The notes below the pieces were generated by a model. That model had not been told where the DNA came from and ran no database searches. It was given only the letters and a program-made list of their open reading frames with translations. 64,000 nt of DNA from Hallerella sp963656065 (GTDB taxonomy: Bacteria; Fibrobacterota; Fibrobacteria; Fibrobacterales; Fibrobacteraceae): assembly GCA_963656065.1 (NCBI GenBank), contig CAVKGV010000002.1, positions 62,001 to 126,000 on the forward strand. Reading direction: 5' to 3'. Position numbers and translations under genes: made by a program. Positions 43,348-54,200 of the stretch are shown in pieces; positions within the stretch are counted from its first letter, which is position 1, and each line of letters begins with the position of its first letter.

Positions 43348-44805
43348 ATGCGAATATTCTCCGGCTTTATTTTCTTCCTTACGTTCTCCTCATTCGCCAT
43401 CGCCGGCGGCGCAAATAAAAGCCAGGAGGATTCCCTCGCCCACAAAAATTCGTTTCCGAGCGATTCTTCCGAATTCTACACGCCGAGAAAGCCTACCGGA
43501 AAACGCCTTCCCGTCATCATTCCCTTTGCGGAAGTCGTCCTGCAAGACGCGTTCGTCTGGTCCTGGGACCGTTTCGTCCTCGACAAGAACTATGCGAGAA
43601 TCGGGCCGTCCGTCTGGAAACGAAACTTTCGGGAAGGCTGGAAATGGGACGACAACCATTTCGCCGTCAACTTTTTCGGGCATCCTTACCAGGGAAGCCA
43701 CTATTATTCCGCAGCCCGCGCATCGGGTTACAGCTTTTACGAGAGCTTCTTCTTTGCGGCGACAGGTTCCTATATCTGGGAAATGTTCTGCGAGCAGGAA
43801 TATCCGGCGCCCAACGACTTCATCACGACAAGCATCGGCGGGACGGTTTACGGAGAAATGCTCTACCGGCTCTCGACGCGGCTTCTCGCACGACCCGACG
43901 CGGGCATCTTTGAAAACATCGGCGCATTCGTCATGAATCCGTTCGCCTACATCCAAGAAAAAATCAACGGGGCGAGCCCCACCAATCCGGGATACGCGCC
44001 TATCGAACTTTCCATCTTTGCCGGTGTGGGAAAACGCTTCGGCAACGACTACCGCTATGACGAGGACGCCGACGACAGGTCCAGCGAAGACTGGAACGAG
44101 GCAGCCGTCTTTTACGGGTTAAGCCTCGTCTATGGGCGCGCGGACCGACGTATCCGGCAGCCATTTGAATACTTCACGTTTGACTTCAACCAGGAACAGA
44201 GCCACGACGGGATGCTGATGCGACTTTCCGCCGTGGGAAAACTCAAAAACCTGAACATGCACGCCGGCAAGAACTGGATGGACCTCGGAACATATCTGCA
44301 TTTCGACACGTTCTACGGCAACCTGGTAGAAATGTCCGCCCTTTCCATCGGTTTCGGCGCCGACATCAACCTGGATCTTTCCGACAAAATCCGCTTCAGA
44401 ATGTCGCATATGCCGTCCTACGTGATCCTGGGTTCCTCGGATTTCAACTACGACGATGTTCTCGCCGCGGCGGATTCCAATTACGAAGAAACCCGGAACT
44501 ACCAATACAGCCTAGGCGTGAGCTACAAGGCGATGCTCGAGCTGGAACTCAAGCAGTGGGGACGTTTCTACAACAAGGCTTCGGTTTTTCTCTTCCGCAC
44601 CATCCCGAACACCGAACCGCACTACGGGACGAAAGGTTACGACTTTGTTGCGTTCAACAGCGCAAATGTCGAAGCGTACCTTCCCTTAGACATTTGTTTC
44701 GGCGTCCGGTTGAATTCCTACCTGAAAATTGCAGCGTATGAGCGCGTCCAGCCGATGTCCCGGATGATGCATTCCATCGGCACATACGTGAGCTACAAGA
44801 TTTAA
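43348..44805 (+). CDS. DUF3943 outer-membrane protein
   Basis: A 485-residue exported protein, signal peptide SGFIFFLTFSSFAIAGG (about 20). It belongs to DUF3943: DNHFAVNFFGHPYQGSHYYSAAR, then GYSFYESFFFAATGSYIWE. After that come many amphipathic strands (IRFRMSHMPSYVILG, YQYSLGVSYKAMLELEL) with an ending VSYKI typical of outer-membrane barrels. Function not known. It is divergent from the nucleotidyltransferase-like gene and ends at a strong terminator. Confidence 0.82.
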   Translation: MRIFSGFIFFLTFSSFAIAGGANKSQEDSLAHKNSFPSDSSEFYTPRKPTGKRLPVIIPFAEVVLQDAFVWSWDRFVLDKNYARIGPSVWKRNFREGWKWDDNHFAVNFFGHPYQGSHYYSAARASGYSFYESFFFAATGSYIWEMFCEQEYPAPNDFITTSIGGTVYGEMLYRLSTRLLARPDAGIFENIGAFVMNPFAYIQEKINGASPTNPGYAPIELSIFAGVGKRFGNDYRYDEDADDRSSEDWNEAAVFYGLSLVYGRADRRIRQPFEYFTFDFNQEQSHDGMLMRLSAVGKLKNLNMHAGKNWMDLGTYLHFDTFYGNLVEMSALSIGFGADINLDLSDKIRFRMSHMPSYVILGSSDFNYDDVLAAADSNYEETRNYQYSLGVSYKAMLELELKQWGRFYNKASVFLFRTIPNTEPHYGTKGYDFVAFNSANVEAYLPLDICFGVRLNSYLKIAAYERVQPMSRMMHSIGTYVSYKI

Positions 44806-44825
44806 GCAAAAATTTTCCAAACCGC

Positions 44826-44855
44826 AAACAGCCGGCAAGGATGCCGGCTGTTTTT
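44826..44855 (+). terminator. intrinsic terminator after the DUF3943 gene
   Basis: Stem CAGCCGGC/GCCGGCTG with a 6-base loop, extended by AAA/TTT pairs, followed by TTTTT. It separates this gene from the convergent tmk. Confidence 0.9.
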
Positions 44856-44871
44856 CAAATTCGGAAGATAT

Positions 44872-45504
44872 TTACAACCGTTCCAACACGAGGCTCTGGA
44901 TTTTCTGCCGGACGGAATCGACGCTCTGGTCTGCATTGACAAGCGTCACGCATTCCGGGAAATCCTTTGCGATTTCCGCATAGCCGATGCGGACCCGCTC
45001 GAAAAAGCCGGTCGCTTCGCTTTCAAGCCTGTCCGGAATACGTCCGTCGCAATCCTGTCGTGCGCGGCTCTCTTCAACACTCAAATCGAGTACGATTGTG
45101 AGTTCCGGCATAAACTTTCCACAGGCTATCCGGGAAAGTTCAAGAATCGTCTGTCGGTCAATTCCGCGACCGTAACCTTGGTAGGCAAGCGTGCTCCAGG
45201 CGAAGCGATCCGCGAGGACGACCTTTCCCGTAGCGAGCGCAGGCGCGATTTTTTCGGCGATTACCTGGGAACGCGCGGCGTTATACAGCAAAAGTTCCGT
45301 CCCGGAATCCATGACGCCCTTATAGCGGACATCCAGAAGCAGCCCGCGGATCCTTTCCGAAATCTCGGAGCCGCCCGGTTCGCGAATCGAAACAACGTCG
45401 TAGCCTTTTTGCGCAAGACCTTCGGCGAGGAGCTTCAGCTGCGTACTTTTTCCGCAACCGTCGATCCCTTCGAGGCAAAAGAACCGCTTCGCCGTTTCGA
45501 TCAT
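44872..45504 (-). CDS. tmk: thymidylate kinase
   Basis: A 210-residue dTMP kinase making dTDP. P-loop FFCLEGIDGCGKSTQ, then VVSIREPGGSEISERIRGLL, DRFAWSTLAYQGYGRGID and a RARQDCDGRIPDR lid-type stretch (Arg-rich, as in enterobacterial-type enzymes). ATG 45504 overlaps the secA stop (ATGA), so it is coupled to secA; the longer frame from 45552 is not supported. Confidence 0.95.
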   Translation of the reverse strand: MIETAKRFFCLEGIDGCGKSTQLKLLAEGLAQKGYDVVSIREPGGSEISERIRGLLLDVRYKGVMDSGTELLLYNAARSQVIAEKIAPALATGKVVLADRFAWSTLAYQGYGRGIDRQTILELSRIACGKFMPELTIVLDLSVEESRARQDCDGRIPDRLESEATGFFERVRIGYAEIAKDFPECVTLVNADQSVDSVRQKIQSLVLERL

Positions 45505-48359
45505 TCGAGATTCTTTCCGTGGCACTTCTTGTATTTGAGGCCCGAGCCGCACCAGCAGAGATCATTTCGCCCGAGCTTCGGGTGATCATTTTTCACAGGA
45601 GCTCCCGGAACTCCGACACGGCGGCGCATTCCCTGGGGGCGCGTCCCCGGCAGCGCAGAACTCGGGATGGCATTGGACACCGGCTGCGGAGCCTGTTCCA
45701 CAGCACCGGAAGAACTTTCCTCAATGGCCTGCGAATTTTCTTCGGTCTTCTGCGGAGCCTGCGGACGCGGAATTTTCTGCAGCTGTTCCGGAGCGACCGA
45801 GACGCCGTTCGCCAGCTGGATCCGAATATTCAAGATTCTCTGGACAGTCATCGTCGCAATGCTTTCGAGGCATGTCTGGAACGTCGTAAACGCCTGGTTC
45901 TTGTACATCACCAGCGGATCCTTCTGCGCATAGCCCTGGAAGCGGATTGCATCCTTCAACTGGTCCATCGCGTAAAGGTTTTCTTTCCAATGCTGGTCTA
46001 TCGTGTAGAGAAGTATCCGCCGTTCGATGTTTCGGAAATCCGCATCGGGAATCACTTCCACGAGCTTATCATACTTCTTTTTGCAAAGTTCAATGACCTC
46101 GTCGAGAACCTGTTCCGCGCTCTTCTTGCCGCGCTCTTCTTCACTCGGGTTGTATTCGATGGCAAATCCGAGCTTGAGCGCCGTCGTGAGACCTTCCCAG
46201 TTCCATTCATCGGCAAAACGATCCTTGGATACGAACTGCGAAACCTTGATGTCGCAGGCGTCCTCGATTCTGTCGAGAATATCCTTGCGGACATCGCCCC
46301 CGTTCAGGATGCGACGGCGAAGACCGTAAATCACCTTGCGCTGCTCGTTCATCACGTTGTCGTAATCGAGGAGGTACTTACGCGTATCGAAACTCTGGTT
46401 TTCCACGCGCTTCTGGGCCCCGCGAATCGACCGGGAAACGATCGGGTGCGTAATCACCTCGTCGTCGCCAACGCCAAAACGGTTCATCAGCGCCTTTACG
46501 TTGCTGCCGCCAAAGATGCGCATCAGATCGTCGTCGAGCGAAAGGAAATACTGCGACGAGCCCGGGTCGCCCTGGCGACCGGCACGCCCGCGCAACTGGT
46601 TGTCGATACGGCGGCTTTCGTGGCGTTCCGTTCCGAGGACATGCAGACCGCCGAGTTCCTTGACGCCCGGTCCGAGAACGATGTCCGTTCCGCGGCCCGC
46701 CATGTTCGTTGCGACGGTCACCTTGCCCTTGTAGCCCGCGAACTGGATGATTTCCGCTTCGCGGCTGTGATTTTTCGCATTCAGAACGTCATGGGGAATG
46801 CCTTCCTTGACAAGCAGGTTGTGGAGCTTTTCGGAGCGTTCCACCGAAGCCGTGCCGACAAGAAGCGGCTGACCCTTTTCGTGGCGACGCTTGATTTCCG
46901 CAACAATCGCCTTCCACTTGGCATCTTCGGTCTTATAGACCATGTCCTGCATGTCCTTGCGGATGCAGGGCTTGTTCGTGGGAATGACCCACGTATTCAT
47001 ATTGTAAATCTTGATGAATTCCGTCGCTTCCGTTTCAGCCGTACCGGTCATACCGGAGAGCTTTTTATACATGCGGAAATAGTTCTGGAAAGTAATCGTC
47101 GCAAGCGTCTGGTTCTCGCGGCGGATCTGCACGCCTTCCTTCGCCTCGATAGACTGGTGGATGCCTTCGGAATAGCGGCGACCTTCCATCAAGCGACCCG
47201 TGTTTTCATCGACGATGACCACTTCCCCGTCGCGGACGATATAGTCCCTGTCGCGGATGAAGAGGTTGTGGGCCTTGAGCGCCTGGTTGATAAAATGCAC
47301 CCATTCCGCATGTTCGCCGTAAAGATTCGTAAATCCCATGAGCTGTTCGACGCGGTTCGTCCCACGCTCGGTCAGCTGGGCGAGCTTGTCCTTTTCATCG
47401 ACCGTATAATCCTTGCCGCGGACGAGCTGCGAAACAAGATTGCTCGCCTTCGTATATTTGTCCGTCGCATCTTCCGCAGGACCGCTGATGATGAGCGGCG
47501 TACGGGCTTCGTCGATAAGAATCGAGTCCACTTCATCGACAATGCAGAAATTCGGTTCGCGCTGCACGACTTCCTTCGGATCAACCGCCATGTTGTCGCG
47601 GAGATAGTCAAACCCGAATTCGTTGTTCGTTCCGTAGGTGACATCGGAATTGTAGCTTTCGCGCCGCTGTTCCGCACTCAGGTCATGAACAATCAGGCCG
47701 ACAGAAAGCCCGAGGAACTTATAGACAAAGCCCATCTGCTTCGCATCGCGTCCCGCCAGATAATCGTTCACCGTCACCACGTGGACGCCTTCTCCGGAAA
47801 GCCCGTTCAGGTAAACCGGGCAGACCGCGGCAAGCGTCTTTCCTTCACCTGTCGCCATTTCGGCAATCGCGCCTTCATGCAGCACAAGGCCGCCTATCAG
47901 CTGGACGTCAAACGGGAGCATTCGGAAAGGCTTCACGGATTCCGGATAAAGCTCGCGCATCTTTGCATAGAACTTCGCCGGCATGAAAATTTCCCATTCG
48001 GGCTTCCACGCCGCAAGATCCGCTTTCGCCGCATCGACAGCCGAAAGGATTTCCGTGTCATCGCCGAGCCTCGAAAAATCGAACTCGTATTCCGGCTTGA
48101 AAATATTAAACATTCCGAGACGCCGGTCGCAAGCTTCCTGGCAGACGGCAAACGCTTCCACTTTGATGTCTTCGAGCGTCTTGCCATTTTTCAGGGATTC
48201 GCGGAATTCCGCAGACTTTGCGGCAAGTTCGCCGTCGTCTAGACTTTCTAGACCTTTGCGCGCCTCGTGAATCTGCGCAATAATCGGGCGGAGCGACTTC
48301 ACCTTGCGCTCGTGCGGAGTGCCAAAAACCTTGTGTAGGAGCGAATCAATAATGCTCAT
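45501..48359 (-). CDS. secA: protein translocase ATPase SecA
   Basis: A 952-residue SecA. Nucleotide site MATGEGKTLAA near 100, DEVDSILIDEARTPLIISG, and helicase motifs TNMAGRGTDIVLG and ESRRIDNQLRGRAGRQGDPG. The preprotein cross-linking and scaffold domains follow, and the C-terminal SEC-C zinc motif is CWCGSGLKYKKCHG. It drives secretion through SecYEG. ATG 48359 is favoured; a TTG three codons upstream is too close to the AAGGA. The linker at about 855-930 is Pro/Gln-rich. Confidence 0.97.
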   Translation of the reverse strand: MSIIDSLLHKVFGTPHERKVKSLRPIIAQIHEARKGLESLDDGELAAKSAEFRESLKNGKTLEDIKVEAFAVCQEACDRRLGMFNIFKPEYEFDFSRLGDDTEILSAVDAAKADLAAWKPEWEIFMPAKFYAKMRELYPESVKPFRMLPFDVQLIGGLVLHEGAIAEMATGEGKTLAAVCPVYLNGLSGEGVHVVTVNDYLAGRDAKQMGFVYKFLGLSVGLIVHDLSAEQRRESYNSDVTYGTNNEFGFDYLRDNMAVDPKEVVQREPNFCIVDEVDSILIDEARTPLIISGPAEDATDKYTKASNLVSQLVRGKDYTVDEKDKLAQLTERGTNRVEQLMGFTNLYGEHAEWVHFINQALKAHNLFIRDRDYIVRDGEVVIVDENTGRLMEGRRYSEGIHQSIEAKEGVQIRRENQTLATITFQNYFRMYKKLSGMTGTAETEATEFIKIYNMNTWVIPTNKPCIRKDMQDMVYKTEDAKWKAIVAEIKRRHEKGQPLLVGTASVERSEKLHNLLVKEGIPHDVLNAKNHSREAEIIQFAGYKGKVTVATNMAGRGTDIVLGPGVKELGGLHVLGTERHESRRIDNQLRGRAGRQGDPGSSQYFLSLDDDLMRIFGGSNVKALMNRFGVGDDEVITHPIVSRSIRGAQKRVENQSFDTRKYLLDYDNVMNEQRKVIYGLRRRILNGGDVRKDILDRIEDACDIKVSQFVSKDRFADEWNWEGLTTALKLGFAIEYNPSEEERGKKSAEQVLDEVIELCKKKYDKLVEVIPDADFRNIERRILLYTIDQHWKENLYAMDQLKDAIRFQGYAQKDPLVMYKNQAFTTFQTCLESIATMTVQRILNIRIQLANGVSVAPEQLQKIPRPQAPQKTEENSQAIEESSSGAVEQAPQPVSNAIPSSALPGTRPQGMRRRVGVPGAPVKNDHPKLGRNDLCWCGSGLKYKKCHGKNLE

Positions 48360-48424
48360 AAAAGACAAATTCCTTTTTAGTTTTGTCCCGTAAAACTAGA
48401 AAATTCCAATCGAAGCAACGCGCA

Positions 48425-49342
48425 TCACCGCTCGCACCGACCCTTTTGACCGTTCAGCGAAAATCCGAAATCCAAGGAATCGCCCGTGAACGCGCAGACC
48501 TTTCCGCCGCGAGCGACAATCCCTGCGCGATTTCGCAAACCGAAAGGCTTCTTCTTCAAAGGTAAAGCCGTTGCCTCGTCGGGACATTCCCGGTAAAGTG
48601 CCAGAACTTCTTCATCGGAAATCGCCCGGTTGTAAAAGCGCACATCGTCGATTTTTCCCCGGAAAAAACTCCAGAGAGAACGCGTCCCGATTCGGACCGG
48701 AGCATTTCCGTTTTCGGGAATTACTTTGTACGTATCGTCAAACAGCGAGTCCTGATCCTTCCGTTCGCCATTTTTGAAAATCGTAATCGTGTTGCTTTCC
48801 ATATCGTAGCGCGCGACGATGTGAATCCATTCCCCGGGGAAGACTTCTTCCTGCACGTAGCTTCCCGCGCCGAGTCCTCCCGACAAATTAAACGCATACG
48901 ACGAAATCCGATTGGGACGTTCCGAGTGGAAATTGTACATCCGAAGAGCCCATTCATGCGCTTGCGACTCGCCCTTTCCCATCCAGTGGACATAACCGCC
49001 GTCCGTCTTTTCAAAATCCAACGAATCCGGTGAAATCCACGCAGAAACAGTCAAGGCTCCGGTCGTTGCGATGCTAAAAATGTCGCTATCGGGAATCTCG
49101 ATGTAGGCGGAATCGCTCCCGCCGAAATGATACGCCGAATTGGGGTTTCCAAAGCGATCCGTCGCAAGCGTCGCCCGGTAAACCTTTCCATCGACTCCCG
49201 CCACCGAAGAGCGCGAAACCGCATCGCCGTCAAAAGGATAATAAGCGACGAGTCCTTCTTCGGGAACAGAACCACCCGAAACGCAGTCGGCAAAAAGCGG
49301 AAGCGCACAGGACAAAAGAAAGAAAAAAGTCGGGCACTTCAT
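48425..49342 (-). CDS. secreted LamG/concanavalin-like domain protein
   Basis: A 305-residue exported protein with signal peptide PTFFFLLSCALPLFADC. A LamG-like jellyroll (about 30-235) begins EEGLVAYYPFDGDAVSRSS, with AYHFGGSDSAYIEIPDS, GALTVSAWISPDSLDFE, GEWIHIVARYDMESNTITIFKNG and RGKIDDVRFYNRAISDEEVLALYREC. This fold usually binds sugars at the cell surface. A short basic tail follows. It is 3 bases behind the acyltransferase gene, so probably co-transcribed with it. Confidence 0.88.
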   Translation of the reverse strand: MKCPTFFFLLSCALPLFADCVSGGSVPEEGLVAYYPFDGDAVSRSSVAGVDGKVYRATLATDRFGNPNSAYHFGGSDSAYIEIPDSDIFSIATTGALTVSAWISPDSLDFEKTDGGYVHWMGKGESQAHEWALRMYNFHSERPNRISSYAFNLSGGLGAGSYVQEEVFPGEWIHIVARYDMESNTITIFKNGERKDQDSLFDDTYKVIPENGNAPVRIGTRSLWSFFRGKIDDVRFYNRAISDEEVLALYRECPDEATALPLKKKPFGLRNRAGIVARGGKVCAFTGDSLDFGFSLNGQKGRCER

Positions 49343-49345
49343 CGG

Positions 49346-50479
49346 CTAACCTTGTGGCGGCAGCGAATGGGCCTGTTTTTTCAAACGGTGCAAGCGGTCC
49401 TTGTGCTTTTGGTAAAGAGTGCTCACCGTATAAATGAATACCAAAAAAATCACCGTGGAAAGCGGGCGGTTCATATTACAGAAGCTCCACGCAATCGTAA
49501 TCAGCGGCAAGTGGATGAGATAGGGGTAAAACGACGCGCGGCCAATCGAACGCACGATGGGAATGCAAAAGACTTTTGAAAGCCAGCCCTTCGAAGTCGT
49601 GATGCTCACAATCAGCCCGCCGTAGAGCATGACCGCAACCGAATGATGGCAGATGAAATTCCACGCGACATTTCCCGACTTCATCGAAAAAAGGCTCGCA
49701 TACAGAATGCCGAGCAGCACGACCTGCAAAATCCCGGAGACGTAATCCTTCTTCAAAAAATCAAAAGCACCGACCCTGTAAAGCCGAAAGAGAATCATCC
49801 CGAACAGATACTCGAAAATCCGGACAAACGGAAAAACGTGGAAATAGCGATAGCGCACATCAAAATTCGCAAAGTTTCCGAGCAGCGGAATTTCCCCGAG
49901 CGCACCGGCATACGCAAAGAAAATTCCCCAGAGAATTCCCGGGACAAAGACAAGCGCGCACAGAATCCAGAGCGAACTTTTCTTTTCGACTTTCGCAAGC
50001 TTCCGAGCGCAAAACGGCGTAATCGCGTAACAGATGAAAAACGCCGTCAGGGACCAACTCGGCTCGTTCAGCTTCATCCCCAGTTCCGGGAAAAATGTCC
50101 ACGTGAGCGACAGGTGCATCAAAAGCGAACGGACCGGGTGGAACATGCCGTCAAACCCGCCGAGCTTTACATACAGAGCGGCGAACATCAGCACGGTCAT
50201 CGCAAAATGGCAACGGTAAAGCTTCGAAATCCGCGCAAACATAAACGGGATGACGGGAAGCCTTCTATCGGGATCGCTAAATTTCGACGCAAAGAGGAAA
50301 CCCGCGAGGATAAAGAAAAGCCCGGCGGCAAATGCGGGAGCCGTCACGACCGGAAACACCCAAGAAAGCGAAGACATATAGCCAAGCGCCGAAGACGACG
50401 CCAGATGGAGCATCACGATATTCAGCGAAGCCAGAAGCCGCAGCCCGTCTATCGCCGGAAAATACGCCTTTTCGTTCAT
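49346..50479 (-). CDS. acyltransferase 3 family protein
   Basis: A 377-residue integral membrane O-acyltransferase (OafA/acyltransferase 3). It begins FPAIDGLRLLASLNIVMLHL with the catalytic His in the first helix. About ten hydrophobic helices follow, including LFFILAGFLFASKF and NEPSWSLTAFFICYAITPF. It acylates sugars of a surface polysaccharide or glycolipid using acyl-CoA; the acceptor is unknown. ATG 50479 with GGAA upstream is preferred over the longer frame from 50560. Confidence 0.88.
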   Translation of the reverse strand: MNEKAYFPAIDGLRLLASLNIVMLHLASSSALGYMSSLSWVFPVVTAPAFAAGLFFILAGFLFASKFSDPDRRLPVIPFMFARISKLYRCHFAMTVLMFAALYVKLGGFDGMFHPVRSLLMHLSLTWTFFPELGMKLNEPSWSLTAFFICYAITPFCARKLAKVEKKSSLWILCALVFVPGILWGIFFAYAGALGEIPLLGNFANFDVRYRYFHVFPFVRIFEYLFGMILFRLYRVGAFDFLKKDYVSGILQVVLLGILYASLFSMKSGNVAWNFICHHSVAVMLYGGLIVSITTSKGWLSKVFCIPIVRSIGRASFYPYLIHLPLITIAWSFCNMNRPLSTVIFLVFIYTVSTLYQKHKDRLHRLKKQAHSLPPQG

Positions 50480-50590
50480 AAAGTTCCTAAAATAATCCCC
50501 AAAACTAGAAAACGCGACGGCAAATCCCGACGAACAGATTACGAAAACTCGGCCAAACAAAAAGTTTTAACGACTTGCCACATTCCACCG

Positions 50591-51067
50591 TTATTTGTAA
50601 TAGAGCCGATAATGGCGGCTGAATAATTGGCGGAGTACATCTTCTTTGGAGCAACCTTTCCTCTTGCAATTGCTTTCAATGGTCACGCTACTGTCAAAGA
50701 CGAACCAGTTAATCTTCGTTTCCGCTACAAAATTTCCATACTTTTCTAAATAGGAGGAATCGGGAATCGCAATTTCCTCCGTTTCATTTCCAGAAAGGCA
50801 AAAATCAAACCAGTTATACTCTTCCCGTACCGATGAATCTACCTGCAAGATCCGCAAAGGAGAAGAACAACCGTCCTTGTTATCGCATAAAGAAGCGATG
50901 CATACCGCTGTCGGCAAGGAATCCGAAGGCCACCGCAATTCCAGATTTCCTGTCGAATTTTTGGAAACCCGAGGCAGTCGAGAGCGTAGATTCAGCCCGA
51001 TTTTTATCTTGTTTCCAAAAGAATCCCGATAAACAATCAAGTTTCTAACTTGCGGATTTTCGACCAA
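50591..51067 (-). pseudogene. remnant of a secreted-type protein
   Basis: A 158-codon frame opening at TTG, just after an in-frame stop. It has no signal peptide although the sequence looks extracellular: many Ser, Asn and Tyr, Cys pairs (CIASLCDNKDGC, NCKRKGC) and beta-strand alternation (NWFDFCLSGNETEE, KINWFVFD). It may be the 3' part of a larger gene whose start was lost. Family not recognised. It faces away from the subtilisin gene. Confidence 0.35.
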
Positions 51068-51169
51068 GAAAAGGCTTGAATTTTTGCCCCACTAGAGTAT
51101 ATTTCTTGGCAAGTTAAACAAATTTACTTGACTACTTAAATTCAATTTTCGTATTGAAATACTCGAATA

Positions 51170-51202
51170 TTTGATTACGTAATGACAAAAAAACATATAT
51201 TT
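51170..51202 (+). promoter_or_regulatory. TTTG-N22-TATATTT promoter before the subtilisin gene
   Basis: TTTG at 51170-51173 and TATATTT at 51196-51202. The ATG follows 7 nt after the box, with only GATGAG between. This is again a leaderless-like arrangement. Confidence 0.4.
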
Positions 51203-51209
51203 AGATGAG

Positions 51210-54200
51210 ATGAATTATCTGTTGCGAAAAATCATCTATTTGCTTTTTTTTGTTGTTTCGTTGGTGGAAGTCGAGGCTTCGTCTCCGGCGATTCAATTGT
51301 TCAGCGAGAGGCATCGGGCGGAATGGAACTGGGTTGAATATCGACTGATATTAAAAAACGGTTCGTCTTTTCCTGTTTTAAATCCAGAAATTCGTTATTT
51401 TGCAAATAATGAATTGGGAAAAGATTCTTTGTTGGCTATAGCGATTGATTATCATTCTTATTTGTATCCAGTAAAATCATTTGTAAAAAAAAACAATCCG
51501 TATTTGACGATTTCATTTAAAATAGAAGGCTTGTTATTTGCTCAAGATTCTATTGAAATTCATTTTAGGATGTACAACAAAAATTGGACTTCAGTAGATT
51601 TTTCGAAAGATTGGTCGTTCCAATTTGCAGAAGGAAAAAAAGAGTTGCATTACTTTATGGCGGTTTATGATTCCGATAATAATCTTTTGTGGGGAGGCAA
51701 TCCGATAACAGGGGAAAGCGTTTCTAATGTAGTTCTTTGGCAAGACAGGAAAAATATCGCCATTCCTTTTTATAAAGAAGATTCTTCTGAAGTCGTACAT
51801 CCTGGACGCTTTTGGTTAGTAAAGAATTCGCCTCTTTCAAAAAAAGAACGCACTTTGCTGGAAATGAAAAAAATGTCGGTATTAAATGGTGGGAGATACC
51901 GGGAAAAAAATTTTTATTTGATGACAACTCCAGATCTTATCGAAAAAAAAACATTGGATTCGATTCTTTCAAAATTTTATAACGCAATTTCTGTTGATGA
52001 TACAACATCTTTGAATTTGAACCTTTCTACAGAAAATTTTGTCGATTCGCTGGATATTGTCGCTAAGTGCTGGCCTGATATATCGATAAATAATTGCATA
52101 GAAAGCATAAAGGCTTGTAAAATAACAAGGTTACGACTAGATCGGGGACTTATTTTTGCATCTTTGAGACAAAATTCTATTAGTTGTTTGGAACGTAATC
52201 GTTTTTTAGAGTTTTTAGAAATAAAGCGGGAAGGCAAATCGGCAAACGATGCTGGACGTAACGCTGTAAATATATCTCCCTTGCAAAATGATTTGCTATG
52301 GCGAAAGGCCTTAAGTGCTGCACAACCATCTGATGATTGGCTTTCGGATGCTGAATATACAGGGAAAAATGTTGTTGTTGGTGTCTACGATCAAGGTATT
52401 TATTATGGACATGCTTCTTTTAATGAGTTTTCTCAAAATGGAATTAAGCCGAGAATATATAAAGAAGGGCAGGAACATTTTGGGGAACATGGTACGCATG
52501 TTGCCGGGATTATTGGTGGGAATGGTTGGAATCCGGAAAAAAAAGGTCCCTATAAGGAAAATTTCGAGTATCGAGGGGTAGCTCCGAAAGTTTTGTTTTA
52601 TTCGGATATAATGAGCATAGAGAACCAAATAGGAAACGTTGTCAATCATTCCCATATTGATCCAGGACCTGTAGGCTTTTATTGTAGCAATGCGTACTTT
52701 ACAGATAAAAACTTGTTTGAAAACTGGAAGAATGCGGATTCAACCAACGATTCTTTGTCAAAAACATCGGTATATGCTGCGGGAAATAATGGCGGGACGG
52801 TACATCAATACGGCAAAAATATAGGTTATCATTCCATTTTGGCTAATTCGAAAAATTCTATCACAGTTGGAAACTTTTCTAGCTTTACAGGATTGCGTGA
52901 ATCGCATTCTAGTATGGGGCCGACTTGGGATGGACGGATTAAGCCTGATGTAATGGCTCCAGGGTCTAGTGTTCAATATTCTTTTTCTGCCGAAAATCCG
53001 TTGCGTATAAACTTAAAGAGAATTCAAGTTTATGACGGGAAAACTAAAAAATTAAAATTTAATATGGCATTTGATTTGAAAAATTGGAAACCGAGTGGGT
53101 ATTATGCGTCAGCAGGTTTTAAAATCTTTCAAGAAAAAAATGAAAACATCTTTCAAATTGTCGAAGATAGAATTTTGGATGAATTCGGAAATCGCCCGTC
53201 GGAGTCTTTTTATAATTGGAAAATCGTTGATTTTGATGGGAAAGATAGTATTTATGTTGAAAAAGGCGATTCGATTGTAGTTGAAGCTAAATATGTTTCT
53301 GGAAATTTGGTGAAGCCTTTGATAAAATCCGTTCTTTATTTTGGAAATATAAATAAGGCATTTTTAATGAATTTTGCAAATGAAAAAGATTCATTCTCTT
53401 TAGATTATTCAAAAACCTCTTTTACTTGGGACGGCTTGTCTGTAAACACAAAAAACATTCAACTTAATCTTGTATATGATTTAGGCGTTTTTTCGAGCGT
53501 TCCCTGTGATGAAAAAGGTGGCTCTTGTTATAGGGAAATGGCAGGGACTTCCATGTCTGCTCCGTATGTTTCTGGAATAGCCGCTTTAATGTATCAGCGG
53601 TTCTCTATATTGACTGGAAAGTCCTTGATGGAAAAATCTTTGCGTAATTCAACGGTTAAGGCGATTCTTATTCATTCTGCGAGCGATATGGAAGATTCCG
53701 ATGAAGCCCATTTTGATAGTAATCCTGATATCACGGCAGCAATGCATGATGGAACCATTTATTATACGCCCTATGGAAAAGGTCCCGATTTTGCCACAGG
53801 TTGGGGGAGTGTTGATGCAAAATCTGCTTTGGATATAATCAACGATTATGATTCTGCAAAAAAGGAGTTCCGCCGCATTCGAGAGTTTAGTTTAGGAAAT
53901 GGCAAAGAAACGCGTTGGACTTTTAATGTGCCCGCAGGAATGCCAAAAATCCGCCAAACACTTGTATGGGATGATGCTCCCGGACTGTCCCAAAATGCAA
54001 ATCGAAAAATGTATTTATCTCCTAAACTAGTTAACGATTTAGATTTGTATTTAATATCTCCGTCGGGAAAACTCTATTTCCCTTGGAAATTGGAACCTCT
54101 TCCCACGGATAATATAGATATATCGGGTTTGGTAATTGAAGATGCCGCTCGTAAATCCGGTCTAGAAAATATAAGAGAGGCAAGTGTTAAGAATGCGTAT

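Noticed and set aside
45519..48242. 907-residue open frame antisense to secA
   Set aside because: It is the mirror of a highly conserved, codon-biased gene; the product is Arg/His/Phe-rich, without any domain, and secA on the other strand is certain.
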